Shown: positions 45,942 through 58,386, numbered from the stretch's first letter. The stretch is DNA of 64,000 nt from Capillidium heterosporum (GCA_016630905.1 WBMQ01000009.1:806001-870000); one strand, 5' to 3'. Numbers and translations: made by a program. Notes: a model not told the origin generated them from the sequence alone.

Positions 45942-46790
45942 CTTGAGTTGGTACATACATCGTCAATAGTTGCCTAGAATTTGTTTGATACATCAACTAT
46001 CGCACCGTAAAACCTACTCACTTTGATTGCCTATAGTTTTTATAGGTGGGACACGGCCACAACCAACTTACCTTGGCTTAGGTTAGTTAAAAGCCAACTG
46101 TTCACGATTAGTATGGTGCATTTAATGGGAGATAATAAGTAATAGTTTAAACTTTACTAAATTAAAAGTTCATTTTAATATTTGCTTTTCTCTACTATGA
46201 TAAATCTACTACTAATTATATATAATAAAGCTGCCTAATAATATTAGTGTATTCGCTATATAGTGAAAGTAATAACATACAAAACTTGAATAAAACTATA
46301 TTAAAACAAAAGCTACTATTTATTGCATGATATAGCAGATTCGTTCTATTCAACTTTATACAGCCTACTTATTATATAACAGAGATACCTTTGTGAGTAT
46401 ATTTGAATTTGTATTCGGTTGAAAATATAGTAATATTTGTAAAATAGGAGCATACATGCTTATTTTCATGTCTTTTAAGTAGGTTCTTTGTATAACTCGA
46501 TACACTAGATTTTTAATTTCCATAAGCAACTTTCTTTGGTAACTAATAAGGAGAGTTAACTATTTATACTTGAACTTGTACATTTCTATTTCATCCAATT
46601 TAGAGCTTTGTATAAGTAGCCTGATTACAGAGAACTTCAGGAAGCATTAGCAATATGTATAGTTCATTTGTAGCTACTGGGTTTATAATACTAAATACGG
46701 CTATTATTTAAAAAACACCAATATTTAACTAAAGCTTCAAGGTATATTTGCAAAAAAGCATAAGAAAGATGAAAAGCTAAAACTATATAT
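45942..46790. other. Convergent AT-rich spacer
   Basis: 3' regions of RAB3GAP1 and PXMP4; nothing else seen. Confidence 0.5.
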
Positions 46791-47504
46791 TTACTGGTTA
46801 TGCCAAATGAAAGTTTTTAAACTGGACCAATAGTTGGAGTCAACGTACAGGTACTGCATCGAACTTCTCAACGAAGGTTGCAGGACGTCGGGTTCGTGAC
46901 GGAACAACCACATGACACTTCCCCAGACTAAAGCAGCGAACAAGGGGTAGGCGTCAGTCTTGGAGATAACTTCATGCTTGACTGGCAAATTGGCTAGAGC
47001 CAATGCAACTCGTGCAAATAAGTAAAGGACGATCTTACAACTGTTAACATATATTAAAGTAGTAAATATACCTGCTTGTTGATGTTTGTCTCGCTGCCAA
47101 AGATTAAATATCCTCCTAGTAAACCGGCCAGGAAGGGGTGGCTGGAACCCTCTTTACCGTTGCTAAGTTTGGCCAACAGTAACATAGTTGTCTTGTAGAT
47201 AGCGACAAAGGCGCCTAAATTTCTGGCATGTGTTATAGTTGCTTTTAAGATGGCTTGGACCTTGCTCTTCATACTTGAAATTTATATATTTAGTCAGCGG
47301 TTTAATGCACAAATATAAAAACTGGTATAGCTATAAAACTTACGTGCCGGTTTTAAACAACAAAGTCATGACTAAAGCATGGGGGAATCGAACTTTGGTA
47401 CCATATACGATACCATTACGTATACCTTTGACTATGGAAAGCACGGGTCGGTTGTCGGGATGGTTGATGAACTCGGTTAGAGTCTCTACTAAATTTGAAC
47501 TCAT
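46791..47504 (-). CDS. PXMP4: Peroxisomal membrane protein 4 (PMP24)
   Basis: Three exons (47344-47504, 47072-47273, 46791-47033) give 201 residues. The Tim17/22/23-type PXMP4 pattern is clear: VLSIVKGIRNGIVYGTKVRFPHALVMTLLF, then MKSKVQAILKATITHARNLG, then AGLLGGYLIFG with NINKQI, and finally LQPSLRSSMQYLYVDSNYW. It is predicted to be a multi-pass peroxisomal membrane protein; its transport role is unsettled even in animals. The last acceptor (TGTAAG) is needed to restore INKQIVLYLF; the nearer AG would give a stop. Size equals animal PXMP4. Confidence 0.92.
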
Positions 47505-48574
47505 TCTAATTTGCTGCTTAGATGTTTGGATTAGGCTGGTATCTTCTTGATGTTGTATAAAAGCAGGCTAGGGATGAAGAGCTATATATCTTTAAGGGGT
47601 TAGTATTTAGATGCTTGGCTGACTAAAGTTACGTGTGTAAAATCCGGATTAGAAATGTACAGTTGAAAATTTAAAGTGAAAGATCCAAATTTCAATTTTG
47701 TAGATTTATGGGATTCAAATACGTTCATAACCCAATATATCGCCTATTTAGGAAGGTATGATCAATCATGCTACTCGATCATAAGTTGGTTTTCGCTTAC
47801 TGGTTGCAGGTAATCGGCAAATTTTTGACTCAGATCAGACCGAAGTTCTTGAGGGTCAGTAAATGGACATTTTTTATGGATTTAGGTGAGAGCCTTTAGA
47901 TCCCATCTAATAGGCCTAAAGGATTGATAAGATTGACTAGGATTATAGGTTTTTACATACCTTTGGTTGGTAGATACTAAAATTTTGCAAACTATTTGCA
48001 GCTATAGAATATATACACACCAAGCTTCTAAATATCAAAACTATACATCGTGATATAGCTGCAGTAGGAAGTCGAAACCCTCATCCTAGATCATTAATTC
48101 TCCACTACATAAATTTTTCATTAGGCTGAAAGTAGCCTTGAAAAGTACATAATTTATTAGCATTTGTACCTATAAAATACACAATTACGATGTATAAAAA
48201 TATTTTTAAAGTATATCCCAGATAAAGATAGCTTTGTTGGTAGAATATTGCTAAACTATATAGGTAATAAACGTCCTATCCAGTCTAATAGCGTTCATCT
48301 ATCATCCTGGATGTATATGGTCGTGGACGCTACTAGGGCTATAAATATTTGTAGTGGAAAATATCAATTGTATCTCTTTAATAATGTATCCAATAAAGTT
48401 ATTAGATATCCTCTATAAAGATCCCTAATTGAACTCTTAAAATTTACCCATTGATGGGGTAACTTTGCTTTACAAACCCAATCAAACTTTCATAAATTTC
48501 TAAGGAATAACAACCCTTTAAAATTTATTGCCTTCTTTTTATCTCCAATAACAAGCTCAAACCTCTCGACTTAA
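47505..48574. other. Divergent spacer (PXMP4 / GPATCH4-like)
   Basis: AT-rich; no gene or RNA recognised. Confidence 0.45.
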
Positions 48575-49447
48575 ATGAAAGATTCGATAGCACAGAGACA
48601 TCTCACCAAGCATGGATGGAAAGAGTAAGCCAAAGAATAAAATTCAACTTAACTTATATAAACTAGGGGCGACGGTTTAGGTAAAGATAGGAAAGGTAGA
48701 ACGAAGCTCATCAAAGTCAAAGTGAAGAATGATACCATTGGTGTAAGTATACTATGCCAATTTTTTACTTATTTTGTATAGATCGGCAAAAAAGATAATT
48801 ACGACTTTCCTTGGTGGGACCATGTCTTCAATAAAGTTAGTTCGACTTTACAGGTGGAAGGCAAAGATGGAGTAACTATACTTTTTAACCTATTTAATAA
48901 CAGAAATTAGGAGATAAAGATGGTATCTACCGAGGAAGACAAATTACAAAAGAATTCCATGGGAATCATAAGTACCGAAAGACCTAGTAAGAGGACAGCT
49001 AGTAGTGAAACGGAATCCGAAGACCAGATGGAGCTTACTCCTTACCAACTCAACATCAAGAAGCAGTTGTATGCCTACTTCGTAAAGCCTAAAGCCTTAG
49101 TACCTACCGAGTAATCTTTATTTACAAAAGCAATTTCTAATAAGTTTAGGGATTTTTCAACCAAAATTTCCGATAAAGATCTCTTTGAAGCGTGTGGTAG
49201 GTTGACCGCTAGGAAGGGTGCTCGAGGTGAACAAGTTGGCAAGCTATCAAGGACAGTTGACAATTCTAACCCCAATGATGAACCAATGTCTAAAAAGCCA
49301 AAATCTACTTTTAATGAAAGCACGGAAGTAAACTCGGAGAACAAGGTTGAAAAAGTAAAAAAGGCTAAAAAAGAGAAGAAAATAAAGAAAGAAAGAAGGA
49401 AAGAAGGAAAAGAAAGCCAAGAAGGAGAAAAAGGACAAGGAAGGTAA
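48575..49447 (+). CDS. G-patch nucleolar protein (GPATCH4-like)
   Basis: Five exons (48575-48624, 48667-48742, 48782-48871, 48911-49110, 49150-49447) give 237 residues. The G-patch runs from the start: AQRHLTKHGWKEGDGLGKDRKG, then IKVKVKNDTIGIG. It is followed by FPWWDHVFNKVSSTLQVEG, the segment typical of GPATCH4 (WWNELFNKTAANLVVE-type), and later LFEACGRLTARKGARG, matching GPATCH4's ACEGRTAHKAAR. The tail is Lys/Glu-rich, as in nucleolar proteins. Exon 4 needs the second AG of CAGAAATTAG; the first AG gives an early stop. PinX1/Gno1 was considered but lacks the WWD block. Confidence 0.82.
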
Positions 49448-50835
49448 AGATACCAAGAAATCGAATAAGAAAGAGAGTGAATAGAAATAGTATAGATTTA
49501 ATAAAGCTTCAGTTTTAGGTAGGATTTTGGCTTTTAAACTTATAAGTCCTTATCATTTATTCTACATTTGGTACAGCTACAATATGTATGTATTTCATTC
49601 ATCATCTACCTTCATTGGCATCGAATTTTTATCTGGATATCTTTAATTATAACCTCCATTCGTTTTACACCTATCTATATACTTTTGGATTTGCTGTTTT
49701 TCACGTCTTCTCTTTCAGCATCGATAGCGCAAGCTTTCTTTTGAAGTGTATCTTCTTCTAATATCCAGACTTAGTCTTAAATAAGCATCCACCAACATAG
49801 ATAGTACTTTGACTGCTGCTCGTTTATATTTAGCCATAAACGCTTCAATATATGTTAAAGCTTTGATCACATAAAAGAATGTTCAGAATTAGGTCTATAG
49901 AGATTTTGCACCTTATATCTTTGTAGAACGTTCTACTATTCTTTGTAAAAGCATCATGTATAGTAAACCGCTGTAAATGAGTAGATAATGTCTGCCTAGT
50001 CAATACTACTTATTGTTTATGATATATATTAGTATTGTACATCAGGTTGTGCGAAATTTTAATTGAAAACTACAGCATAAGGCTCAAGTATTTTGACTTT
50101 TTGGTACTGTTCTGAATGCTTAAAGTTGACTGTTTACAAGTTTTGACCACTTTTAGAACTAGCTGATCAGCATTCTATCACTAGATGCTTCTTATAGGAA
50201 ACTACGTTAGACTAATGCTATATTGAATCTTTAGCAGTAGAATCTTTATTGTATATGTGCTTTTTTGATGATATATTAAACTTCATGGGCTTTAATTGTA
50301 TACACAACGATATTATTTATGATATAGGCCTTTTATACTATAATGTTGCCTTTCAGCTTTGGAAGCAAAAGACTATGTGTGGAACTAGCACCTTCTCTAG
50401 AATCAGGAGGCAGCTCGCTCTTTGATGAAAGAGTAGGTGGAGAGTAGTAGCTGGAAGAAAGTAATTTAACTTTATTTAAATATAAAAGGGAACTTGATAA
50501 AACAGTCATAGTAACTGGAGGAAGGATGAGTTTCTATAGCAAAACTCCCTCAAGCCAACTCTTGCCAATTATTCAGCTTCAAAGTACTAGAATATTTTAA
50601 AATGTTGAGCAAAATGTATCCAAGTTAATATGCTAAAGTATACAAATCTAAAATACAAATATTAAGCAAGAAATTAAAGTTTATTAACAAAATTAGTGGT
50701 ATAAAATTTTGAAGGATTAGCGATAACAATTAAGGACATCATCGCAGTATCGAACTATGTTGAGGATCCACAAAAGGTAATGAGTTAAACCAACAAAAGT
50801 CATACTACAATTAGATAATTTTATCGAGGTCAAGC
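49448..50835. other. Convergent spacer, no gene seen
   Basis: AT-rich, short unsupported frames only. Confidence 0.45.
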
Positions 50836-51814
50836 TTAGAACTTGTAGCTGGAGCAGTTGGGCAAGGTCTTGGTGTTGCAAGCTTCACCCTTGGCGAAGA
50901 GCTGGGTCCAGTAGTTACCGCTCATACCGTAACCGAAGCACTCATTGTTGGCGTTGATGTTGCCCAAGTGGCCAGGTGAGTGGAACCAGGAGTTCATAAC
51001 ACCCTTGGTGGTGGGTTGGCCGGCAGCGATGTTCTCAGCACCACCGTTCCACTTGTAACCAGAAAGGTTGAGGCGATCAGCCAACTCGACGTACTTGGAG
51101 CCCTTGTGGGTCATGGTCTTGCGGGCATTCTGGTCCTCAGAGTGCATCTGGGCTACCTTCATAAGTCTGGTATCGATGTAGAGAGGACCTTTTCCAGAAC
51201 GGGCACGAACCTGGTTGACGTAGCAAAGCATCTCGTCAGGGCTACCGGTGTTGGGGGTAGAGGGAGTGCTGGGTACGGGAGATGGAGTAGGGGGGGGTGG
51301 GGGGCTTGGTAGGGGGCTTGACAATTACGTACGAGGGCTGAGTAGGGGGCTTGACAATGTACGAAGGCTGAGTGGGGGGCTTGACGGGGTAGGAAGGCTG
51401 GACAGGGGGCTTAGCTACGTACGAGGGCTGAGTGGGGGGCTTGGGTACGTAGGAGGGCTGGGTAGGAGGCTGAACAGGAGGCTGAACAGGGTAGAAAGGC
51501 TGGCTAGGGGCGGCCGAAGGGGTAACGGTTACGGTTACAGGAGGCAAGGTAACAGTAACGGTAACGGGGGCACATCCAGTGGGGGTTGGGTAGGCGGGGA
51601 CAGCTACTGAGGTAGATGAGGCTACGGCACTGGAGCTAGGCTTGTGGACGATGTAGCTAGGCTTGTGGACGACGTAGCTGTGCACGGCAGAGCTAGCGGG
51701 CTTCTCGGGGTAGGCACCAATGGTGGTAGTAGTGTCGACGTAGACGTACTTGACGGCACTGATGGCCGAGATAGCGGTCAAGACGACGATAGCTGAGGAT
51801 TTTAAGGCAACCAT
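50836..51814 (-). CDS. Secreted CAP/PR-1 (SCP-like) protein with Pro-rich repeats, frame break in poly-C
   Basis: The N-terminal frame (51814 down) has a signal peptide (residues 1-20), a Ser/Thr/Val-rich part, and a series of PPTQPSY(V/I)(x)KP repeats. The C-terminal frame (to 50836) holds the CAP domain: MLCYVNQVRA, MHSEDQNARKTMTHKG, AENIA, SWFHSPGHLGNI and NECFGYG, with the conserved His and Glu residues. The frames meet in a run of eight Cs (51290-51297) and join smoothly if one base is skipped, giving about 325 residues. GC-rich, strongly biased codons suggest high expression. Fungal PR-1 proteins are extracellular and bind sterols or lipids; this one probably sits in or passes through the cell wall. 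Confidence 0.85.
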
Positions 51815-51920
51815 ACTATAAGTTGGAATTAATTAAGGATAGATTAAGGTTGAGTTGGAAATCTTTTAACAAGTAGTAGAGTTGGAAGAAAAGCGGTGGA
51901 AACTTTGTGAGGGCCTAACC

Positions 51921-51928
51921 TATTTATA
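51921..51928 (-). promoter_or_regulatory. TATA box of the CAP gene
   Basis: TATAAATA on the minus strand, about 107 bp upstream of the CAP-protein ATG. Confidence 0.5.
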
Positions 51929-54870
51929 AGGTGGAAATTAGCTCAATAGATAAGACAATAGAGCTCAATGTAGGGTGATTAAAATTCCAAAGGTATCAAT
52001 TTAAGTCAATTCCCATCCTCACAATAAAGTACTTGTCATTTTTTCCGAAGCTATATGTTATGATCAGAATCCTCCAATAAAAGGGCTTTGTGAGCTAGAT
52101 CTTGATTCATGATTTGGCTTGAGCGGAACCATTTTTTTAATTAATTAGTAAAGGCTACTTGCACAGTATTGGATTTTATGGTAGACCACCAACTCAAAGT
52201 TTAATTTCTTTAAGGCTAAATAAAGGAATTGTAGTGTATGGTAGGGAGACTTATACATTTCGATTTGGATGGTAGTAATACAGTTTAATAACAGCCGTAC
52301 AATCCAAAGCAGTAAGCCAGAACCGGAATCCAACACGCCTTGACGAAAAAGAGAAGCTATAATGGCCACCTTCATTTCAATGTCTCCTATACAGTACCAC
52401 TCAAAAGTTAAAATTGAAATTTATCCGCTCCTTGTACTTTCAATTTGAAGGGGATGAGGACTATGCCGTACAATTTCCACAAAGCCACCAGTTTTTCAGG
52501 TGTAAAACATGAGGCTCCAAAGATTTCAACTTTACTTTTCTAGTCCTTTATTTTTTGCTATTTGAATAAAACCACAACTATTGCAAAATATGTACCATAG
52601 GAAAGGATAAAAGTTCATTTGAGATATTGATATTTAAGAAAGATACAGGCCCCTTCACAAGTGCAGTAGGATTGTACATCTTATACCATAAAGCAACTTG
52701 TTCTTAAGCTATGATATCTTTCTCTGGTCACTTGCCAATTTAGTTGATAGAGCATCTTTATATTTGGAATCAGATTTCGGTTTTTATAGTGTTTAGCAAT
52801 AAAATTTTGCAAGGAACACTGCCCCAGTAAGGAGCAATTCCCTTACAACCTTTCTATAAAGCTGTCTCGTAAATAACTTAATTGTCACCCCTGCTACTTT
52901 TGATATATCCCATTTATTATAGCATTTTCATACATTCTAAGCTACAAAGACTACTAAAGTTTGCTGTCATAAATATTTCGACAAAGATTTTCAATCATTT
53001 TGAGACCCATTTAACGGACATGGGTAAAATATTGCGAATCCGTCAAGTGAGATAGCAAAATTTTCGAGAATTTCAAATACGGCGCTATTTTTATATATAA
53101 CTTCTATTTTTACTTGAGTTTATTGAGATAAAGGTATTGATATACTTGCAAAGTATTTGGTTTGTATATGTGTTGGAAGGCGCAATATATTGGATAAATT
53201 TAGTACTTTAGCCAAGCCATCTTAGCCTCTTTACAAAATATACTATTTTAGCACAACATGTGTAATATCTTTGGCAAAAGACTAGCAACTGTGCTCGAAG
53301 CCTAGCCAAATCGTGGCAAAGACCTATAAGTGGTCTTATGATACCATCTAGAAAATATGTTGGTTACATGGATGTGTATTACCTTGGCATCTTTAATCCG
53401 TACCTACAACGACATACCACTATACCTATTCAAGGTCAAATTTAGTAAATATACATCGGGCGATGGCAATACACATATATGCCAAATACGGTCTATCAAT
53501 AATGTATTTCTATCTAAATTCTAGATGAAGACAAATATCCTCTCAAAAACATATTGAACTATAAGTTATTTTCTCCGGTATACACCCAACAAAACTTGTA
53601 TGTATATAGAAAAACTACACCATCGCTTTTTTAAATAGGAAAACCAATATATCGCTGATATGTAAATCTCAGACTAGTCCAAGGCCCGTATTTAATTCCA
53701 CTATATGATTTCAAGGTACATGAACAAGAAAACTCCTTCAATAGCACACATCCCTACATGGCATCACCTGGTACCGAACTAGACCTTCAATTCATCTGTT
53801 CCAAAGTCGGAATTGTAGTTGATGATTAGCTTAGAATGAAGTATGAATAACTTACCTTAGGTAGGGATATGAGACTAGGTTAAAAGCGATTCTCAAAGGT
53901 GATAAGATGTCAAACCAAGAGGTTCCATACAAAATATCGATAAACTGGCAAGTGGATTGGGGCGAATAAGGAAAAGTCAGTGGAGTTAGTTTAGGTTAGG
54001 GTTATGATAATGTATTGAAGCATATTTCATATCGGAATGTTTGGACTGTTTGGGCATTTAGGTTCTAATGGAGAGGTACATAGTGCTGTAAAAAATTGGC
54101 ATGTTAATAAAGATGCTTTGGCTTAAATTTTGAGAGTGTTATAGCAAAAGCATTTAGAGATGTTCTAGCTATGGATTGACTGAGTATTCATCATTACACT
54201 GGAATATCAGCTTCATTCCAATAGTTAATTGTTTGAAGCTTCTTTACCATTACCCTTGGATATTTTGATAAGGCATTTAAATTGCCTTCAAGAGTCTGGA
54301 AATAGTAAATTGTTTATATTTCAAAAGAAACTTCATTTTGTTGGAAATCTATCGTAAACTTTACTTAAGTTTGTTAAGAATAGTGTATCAATCTGTGTAG
54401 CTACATATCAGTCAAAATAAAGCCCTTTAAACTTACAGCTATTGAATTTTGGCTTTCAAAATTGAAATAAGCTGAGCCAATAATTCCACTTTGAGCCTAA
54501 ATGAAACATAGCAATCAGATTTTATTAAGCCTTCAGATTGTTGATCAAATAAAAATTTGCACTTTTAGATAGTTTAGGTTGGCATTTAAAACATAAGGTG
54601 CTTACAATAAATTTTTATTTGGAAATAGTGCAAGTATTTATTATGAATTCATCATATAAGGAAGTATGTTGTTTTGAATTTAAAAGAATATCGATTAAAC
54701 AAAAAGTATAAGCTTATTTTAATTGATATGATACATGTATAAAAAACTTGTAAAATGAATTAGAAAGATTATATTGTAAGAAATTCAAACTATGATTTGG
54801 TTTTATTTCTGCTATTTTTATCGATAAATTATATCTTAAATTTCCTGTCTTTAAATGCCAGCACCATATT
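51929..54870. other. 3-kb gene-poor stretch
   Basis: One minus-strand frame (52145-52375, 76 codons from an ATG) has a hydrophobic start but no family match. The rest, including a slightly less AT-rich piece at 53300-53960, shows no open frame. It could hold old decayed elements, but I recognise none. Confidence 0.35.
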
Positions 54871-54913
54871 CATCCTTCTTTTATATAGTTCGATCTCAAC
54901 AAAGAAATCGAAA

Positions 54914-54952
54914 ATGAGCAATATAGCTGTCAGTACCGGTACTAAATCATGA
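54914..54952 (+). pseudogene. Possible relic of a COMT first exon
   Basis: A 12-codon frame starting at the ATG, reading ...AVSTGTKS then TGA, resembles the N-terminus of COMT copy A (AAVSTGG) and follows a TATATAG-like sequence by about 35 bp. The match is short and could be chance. No later COMT exon follows. Confidence 0.2.
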
Positions 54953-55311
54953 ATTTATCACCTTGGTAATGCCAAGAATCTCAACATATCAATTAGTAGA
55001 CTTTGCTATAGTTTTGTAGTGTTGACTGTTCTTATACCAAATCATAAACAGATTCCTACTTTACCAAGCATCTTTAGTTATTTTCATCAAGTTTAGTGAA
55101 TTAATTCTGACTTGGAAGCATTGGCTTTGATAGAAACATTCACTTTGTACTCAATCACTTTAATTTTTTGGACTACGCAGTCGACTGTAAGCCAAATACA
55201 ACTAAACTGCGTTTCAAGGAAAATTACACTGCTTATATCTGCCCGTCCACCTATAAAAACACAAGGTACCCTTGAAACGAACACAAACTTACTAACCCTC
55301 CTTAAGCTACA

Positions 55312-56878
55312 ATGGATGAAGACGAATTTCTGTACGATGATGATGACTTTGGATCGGACGGAGCCTTTTCAACTGAGCAAGATGATGAGTATATCGTATC
55401 CCAGGGCACCAACGGCTTCTCCACCATCAGCCCAACCAACCGAAAAAGTAAATTTGAAATTGACTACAAAGTTCTATCGGAAGATGAAATAAGAGAGATT
55501 CAAAAGAAGGAGGTAGATTTGGTATGCTCGGTTTCTGGTGTTTCCCCATTAGAGGCTCACATTCTTTTAAGGTCGTACAAATGGAGTACCGAAAAGCTAA
55601 TTGAATTGCTGCTGGATAACCCTGAGAAGGCTTACAAGCATGCTGGGATCCTCAATATGATTGGTAAGCCACTTCCTACCATTCCCAAATCCAATGAAGA
55701 GGTCACTTGTTTCATCTGCTGTGACGATGTCCCTTCCAATTACACGCTAGCACTTAGCTGTGGGGAAGCCTTTTGCCTCAACTGCCACCAGCGCTACCTT
55801 GAGCAGAAGATACGTGAAGAAGGTAAAGTTCGAAAGATAGTTTGCCCCGGAAACTGTGGTACCTTTTTCCCTGACCCCCTTGTCAAGCAGATTGTTTCAG
55901 ATGAAACCGCTTTAAAGTAATTTATCTTCACATTCGTTTACTAAGTTTTTAGGTTTGAAGACTTACTCCTCAAGTTATTTGTAATCGACAACAGAAAGAT
56001 CTATTGGTGCCCAGCTCCCGACTGCCAGTACGGCATCTATTCCGACGAACCTACAACCTCATTCAGCACGCGAGTCCCCATCGTCAGATGTAAGTGCGAC
56101 ACCTATTTCTGCCTGGGTTGCAATAACGGTGACCACTTGCCCTGTATTTGCCGCATCGTCAAGCTCTGGGTCAAAAAGTGCGCCGACGACTCGGAAACTT
56201 CCAACTGGATCAAAGCCAATACCAAGGAGTGCTCCAACTGCCAATCGACTATTGAGAAGAACGGTGGTTGCAACCACATGACCTGTCAGAAGTGCGGCTA
56301 CGAGTTCTGTTGGGTCTGTACGGGAATTTGGAAGGACCACGGTACAGCTTGGTACAACTGCAGTCGCTACACCGGGGACAATGACGACACAGCGAATGAG
56401 CAGAGTAAGTCGCGCAAGAGCTTGGAGCGCTACCTCCACTACTTTAACCGCTACGCCAATCACCAACTTTCAGCCCGCTTGGATCAGGAGCTCTACCGGA
56501 GGATGGAAATCAAGATGGAAGAGACCCAAAAGAACTCGGATATGTCCTGGATCGAGGTCCAGTTTCTCAAGGAGGCCGTCGACACTTTGACCAAATCTCG
56601 ACTTGTGCTTGCGGTGGACCTACGCTCTCTGCTTCTATCTCATCCAGGATAACATGACTTATATCTTGGAAACTAACCAGCAAGATCTCGAGCTGGCTAC
56701 CGAGGCTCTCAGTGGGCTATTGGAGGAACCCATTGAGCGTAAGTCGATATCAGCACTGAAGCAGAAGGTCTTGGATAAGACGACCTACATCAACAAACGC
56801 CGTGACGTCCTTATTGAGGATATCTACCAAGGGTACAATGAGAACAGGTGGAAGTTTACCGTCTCTGATGAGTTGTAA
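55312..56878 (+). CDS. Ariadne-type RBR E3 ubiquitin ligase (ARI1/HHARI), with frame break
   Basis: Exon 1 55312-55916, a 36-nt intron, and exon 2 55953-56878. It has an acidic N-terminus with a UBA-like region (VSPLEAHILLRSYKW), RING1 (CFICCDDVP...CLNCHQRYL), IBR (YWCPAPDCQYGIYS...CKCDTYFCLGC), and RING2 (CSNCQSTIEKNGGCNHMTC) whose GGC Cys is the catalytic acceptor. The C-terminal Ariadne domain runs from KSLERYLHYFNRYANHQ to LELATEALSGLLEEPI. Within it an extra G at about 56611 shifts the frame: SRLVL joins RWTYALCFYLIQDN, matching HHARI without a gap, only if one base is skipped. It works with cullin-RING ligases on substrates in the cytosol or nucleus. Confidence 0.9.
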
Positions 56879-57494
56879 ATCAGTTCTGTTCCCTAACGTT
56901 GTCCTTGAAATATAGTAAGTGCTACTTTACCAAAATTTAGGCTTCCGTCATTCGGATACCACTATTGTTTTACTTTTATATGGGATTGGTACTTTCTCCA
57001 AGATTTATAAAAAGATTATAAAAATGTACTTTTATATTATATTTGTTCTATTTTAAGATATTGTAAATGCATTTTATAGGTATTTTTCATGTTTAATTTT
57101 AAAAAAAGCAAAGGTATGTTATTTAAAAACGATATAATAGCCTTAATATATAGCGGTTATAGTATTTAGATATTAGTCGTTTATGTTTAGGCATTACTTA
57201 CATCTATATAATCCAGCATAGCAAAATAATTTGAAAATTTTAATAGTTATATTCTAAAGCCTTTCAAGACTTATTAAAAATATATGGTTTACACATGTTT
57301 ATATGAATATGTAGCTGCTTTTACTCTGCAACATCTATATATTTAAACTATTATCTTTTATAAGTATATCCGAGACTTTAAAAGCAATAAATATAAATCC
57401 TATCGTTTTATTGTAATAATAAGAGCCAGGTGTAGAGGGTTTTAGGACTAAACATCGATAGAACTCATACCAAAGACGTTATATTTCTTCCTCT
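56879..57494. other. Convergent AT-rich spacer
   Basis: No feature beyond probable 3' UTRs. Confidence 0.5.
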
Positions 57495-58386
57495 TCACTT
57501 CCACCTTAACAAAAGTACGAATCTGACAATCCTTTTCGTACTGGTGGTGGGGATAAAATATTCACCCTAGATGGTACTAAGATATACTTATTGAAATAAA
57601 AAGGTTACATGAAGGAGTATCCAACTGAGACAAAGCTGGGAAGCTTTAATGTCTTTGGATTTGGCCAGCTCGTTTAGTACCTGATCCAGCTTCATGTTTT
57701 GATTGAGATTCGCTTCACTCATTCTAAGCATCACATTTTTACAATAATCGTCTGCTGGAAGTTTGTTCACTTCAAATTTATTTGTTAAAAAGCCGCGACT
57801 TAGTGAACAGTAAGTAGTGATAGCAATCTTAAGTTTGTAGCAAGCTTTGGCTAGTTTATTGGTTTTAATGAAAGTCTCCTAAAGGCTGTATTCAACTTAA
57901 ATTGCGGCGATAGGATGGAGTTTGTAGGTACGGTTCAAAATCTCAGCACTGCATTTGGATAATCCAACATGTCGGATTTTCCTTTGTTGAGCGAGTTGGG
58001 TCGTGATAGTTACCATTTCTTCGATGAAGGCTTTAGAATGGACATACATACCAAACTTAGTGCCTAAAAACATTTTATTTTTGCGCTCCTTCAAAACTTT
58101 GCTCAGCAGTACTTTATTGGCATCAAGCCCGTAGATATCCTAGTGAAATTGCTGGTACCTTGTTCGATTTTAAAATTTTGCAGTTGTCTCAGAAGGTACA
58201 TTTTAGATCGATAGCTTGGTTAAGAGTCTCAAAGTAAGTCTTTTCACCGGATAAGCTATAAGCAGCGCTCATACTCATACATCTTAGCTTGATCACTAAG
58301 ACTTGGGAACCATTCCTATCAAGCTGACGTGTTTTTAATCCAGTTTGCTTTCTCGATGATGTTATTAGTTTATATTTTTTCGGCAA
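57495..58386 (-). pseudogene. Dead aldo-keto reductase (AKR13/YakC-like)
   Basis: Pieces in the right order match the family: TRQLDRNGSQV, CMSMSAAYSLSG, FETLNQAIDLKCTF, DIYG, VLKERKNKMFLGTKFGM, RKIRHVGLSKCSAEILNRTYKLHPIAAI, LSRGFLTNKF, and a last exon with FIPTTSTKRI. Damage is extensive: no start ATG; TGA in place of Trp in the FWDTA motif; TAA in place of Gln after HPIAAI and TAG soon after; and an internal deletion between MYVHSKAF and IEEMVTI that removes about 25-45 residues including the catalytic-His region. Two old intron positions are still visible. Not functional. Confidence 0.88.

Noticed and set aside
51248-51610. 120-codon Gly-rich plus-strand frame
   Set aside because: Antisense shadow of the Pro-rich repeats in the CAP protein; Gly-rich only because Pro codons read backwards.
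53300-53960. Suspected retrotransposon remnant
   Set aside because: Less AT-rich than its surroundings, but no reverse transcriptase, integrase or terminal repeat could be recognised.
56059-56466. 135-codon minus-strand frame inside ARI1
   Set aside because: Antisense to the IBR/RING2 coding exon, which is unmistakably real on the plus strand.
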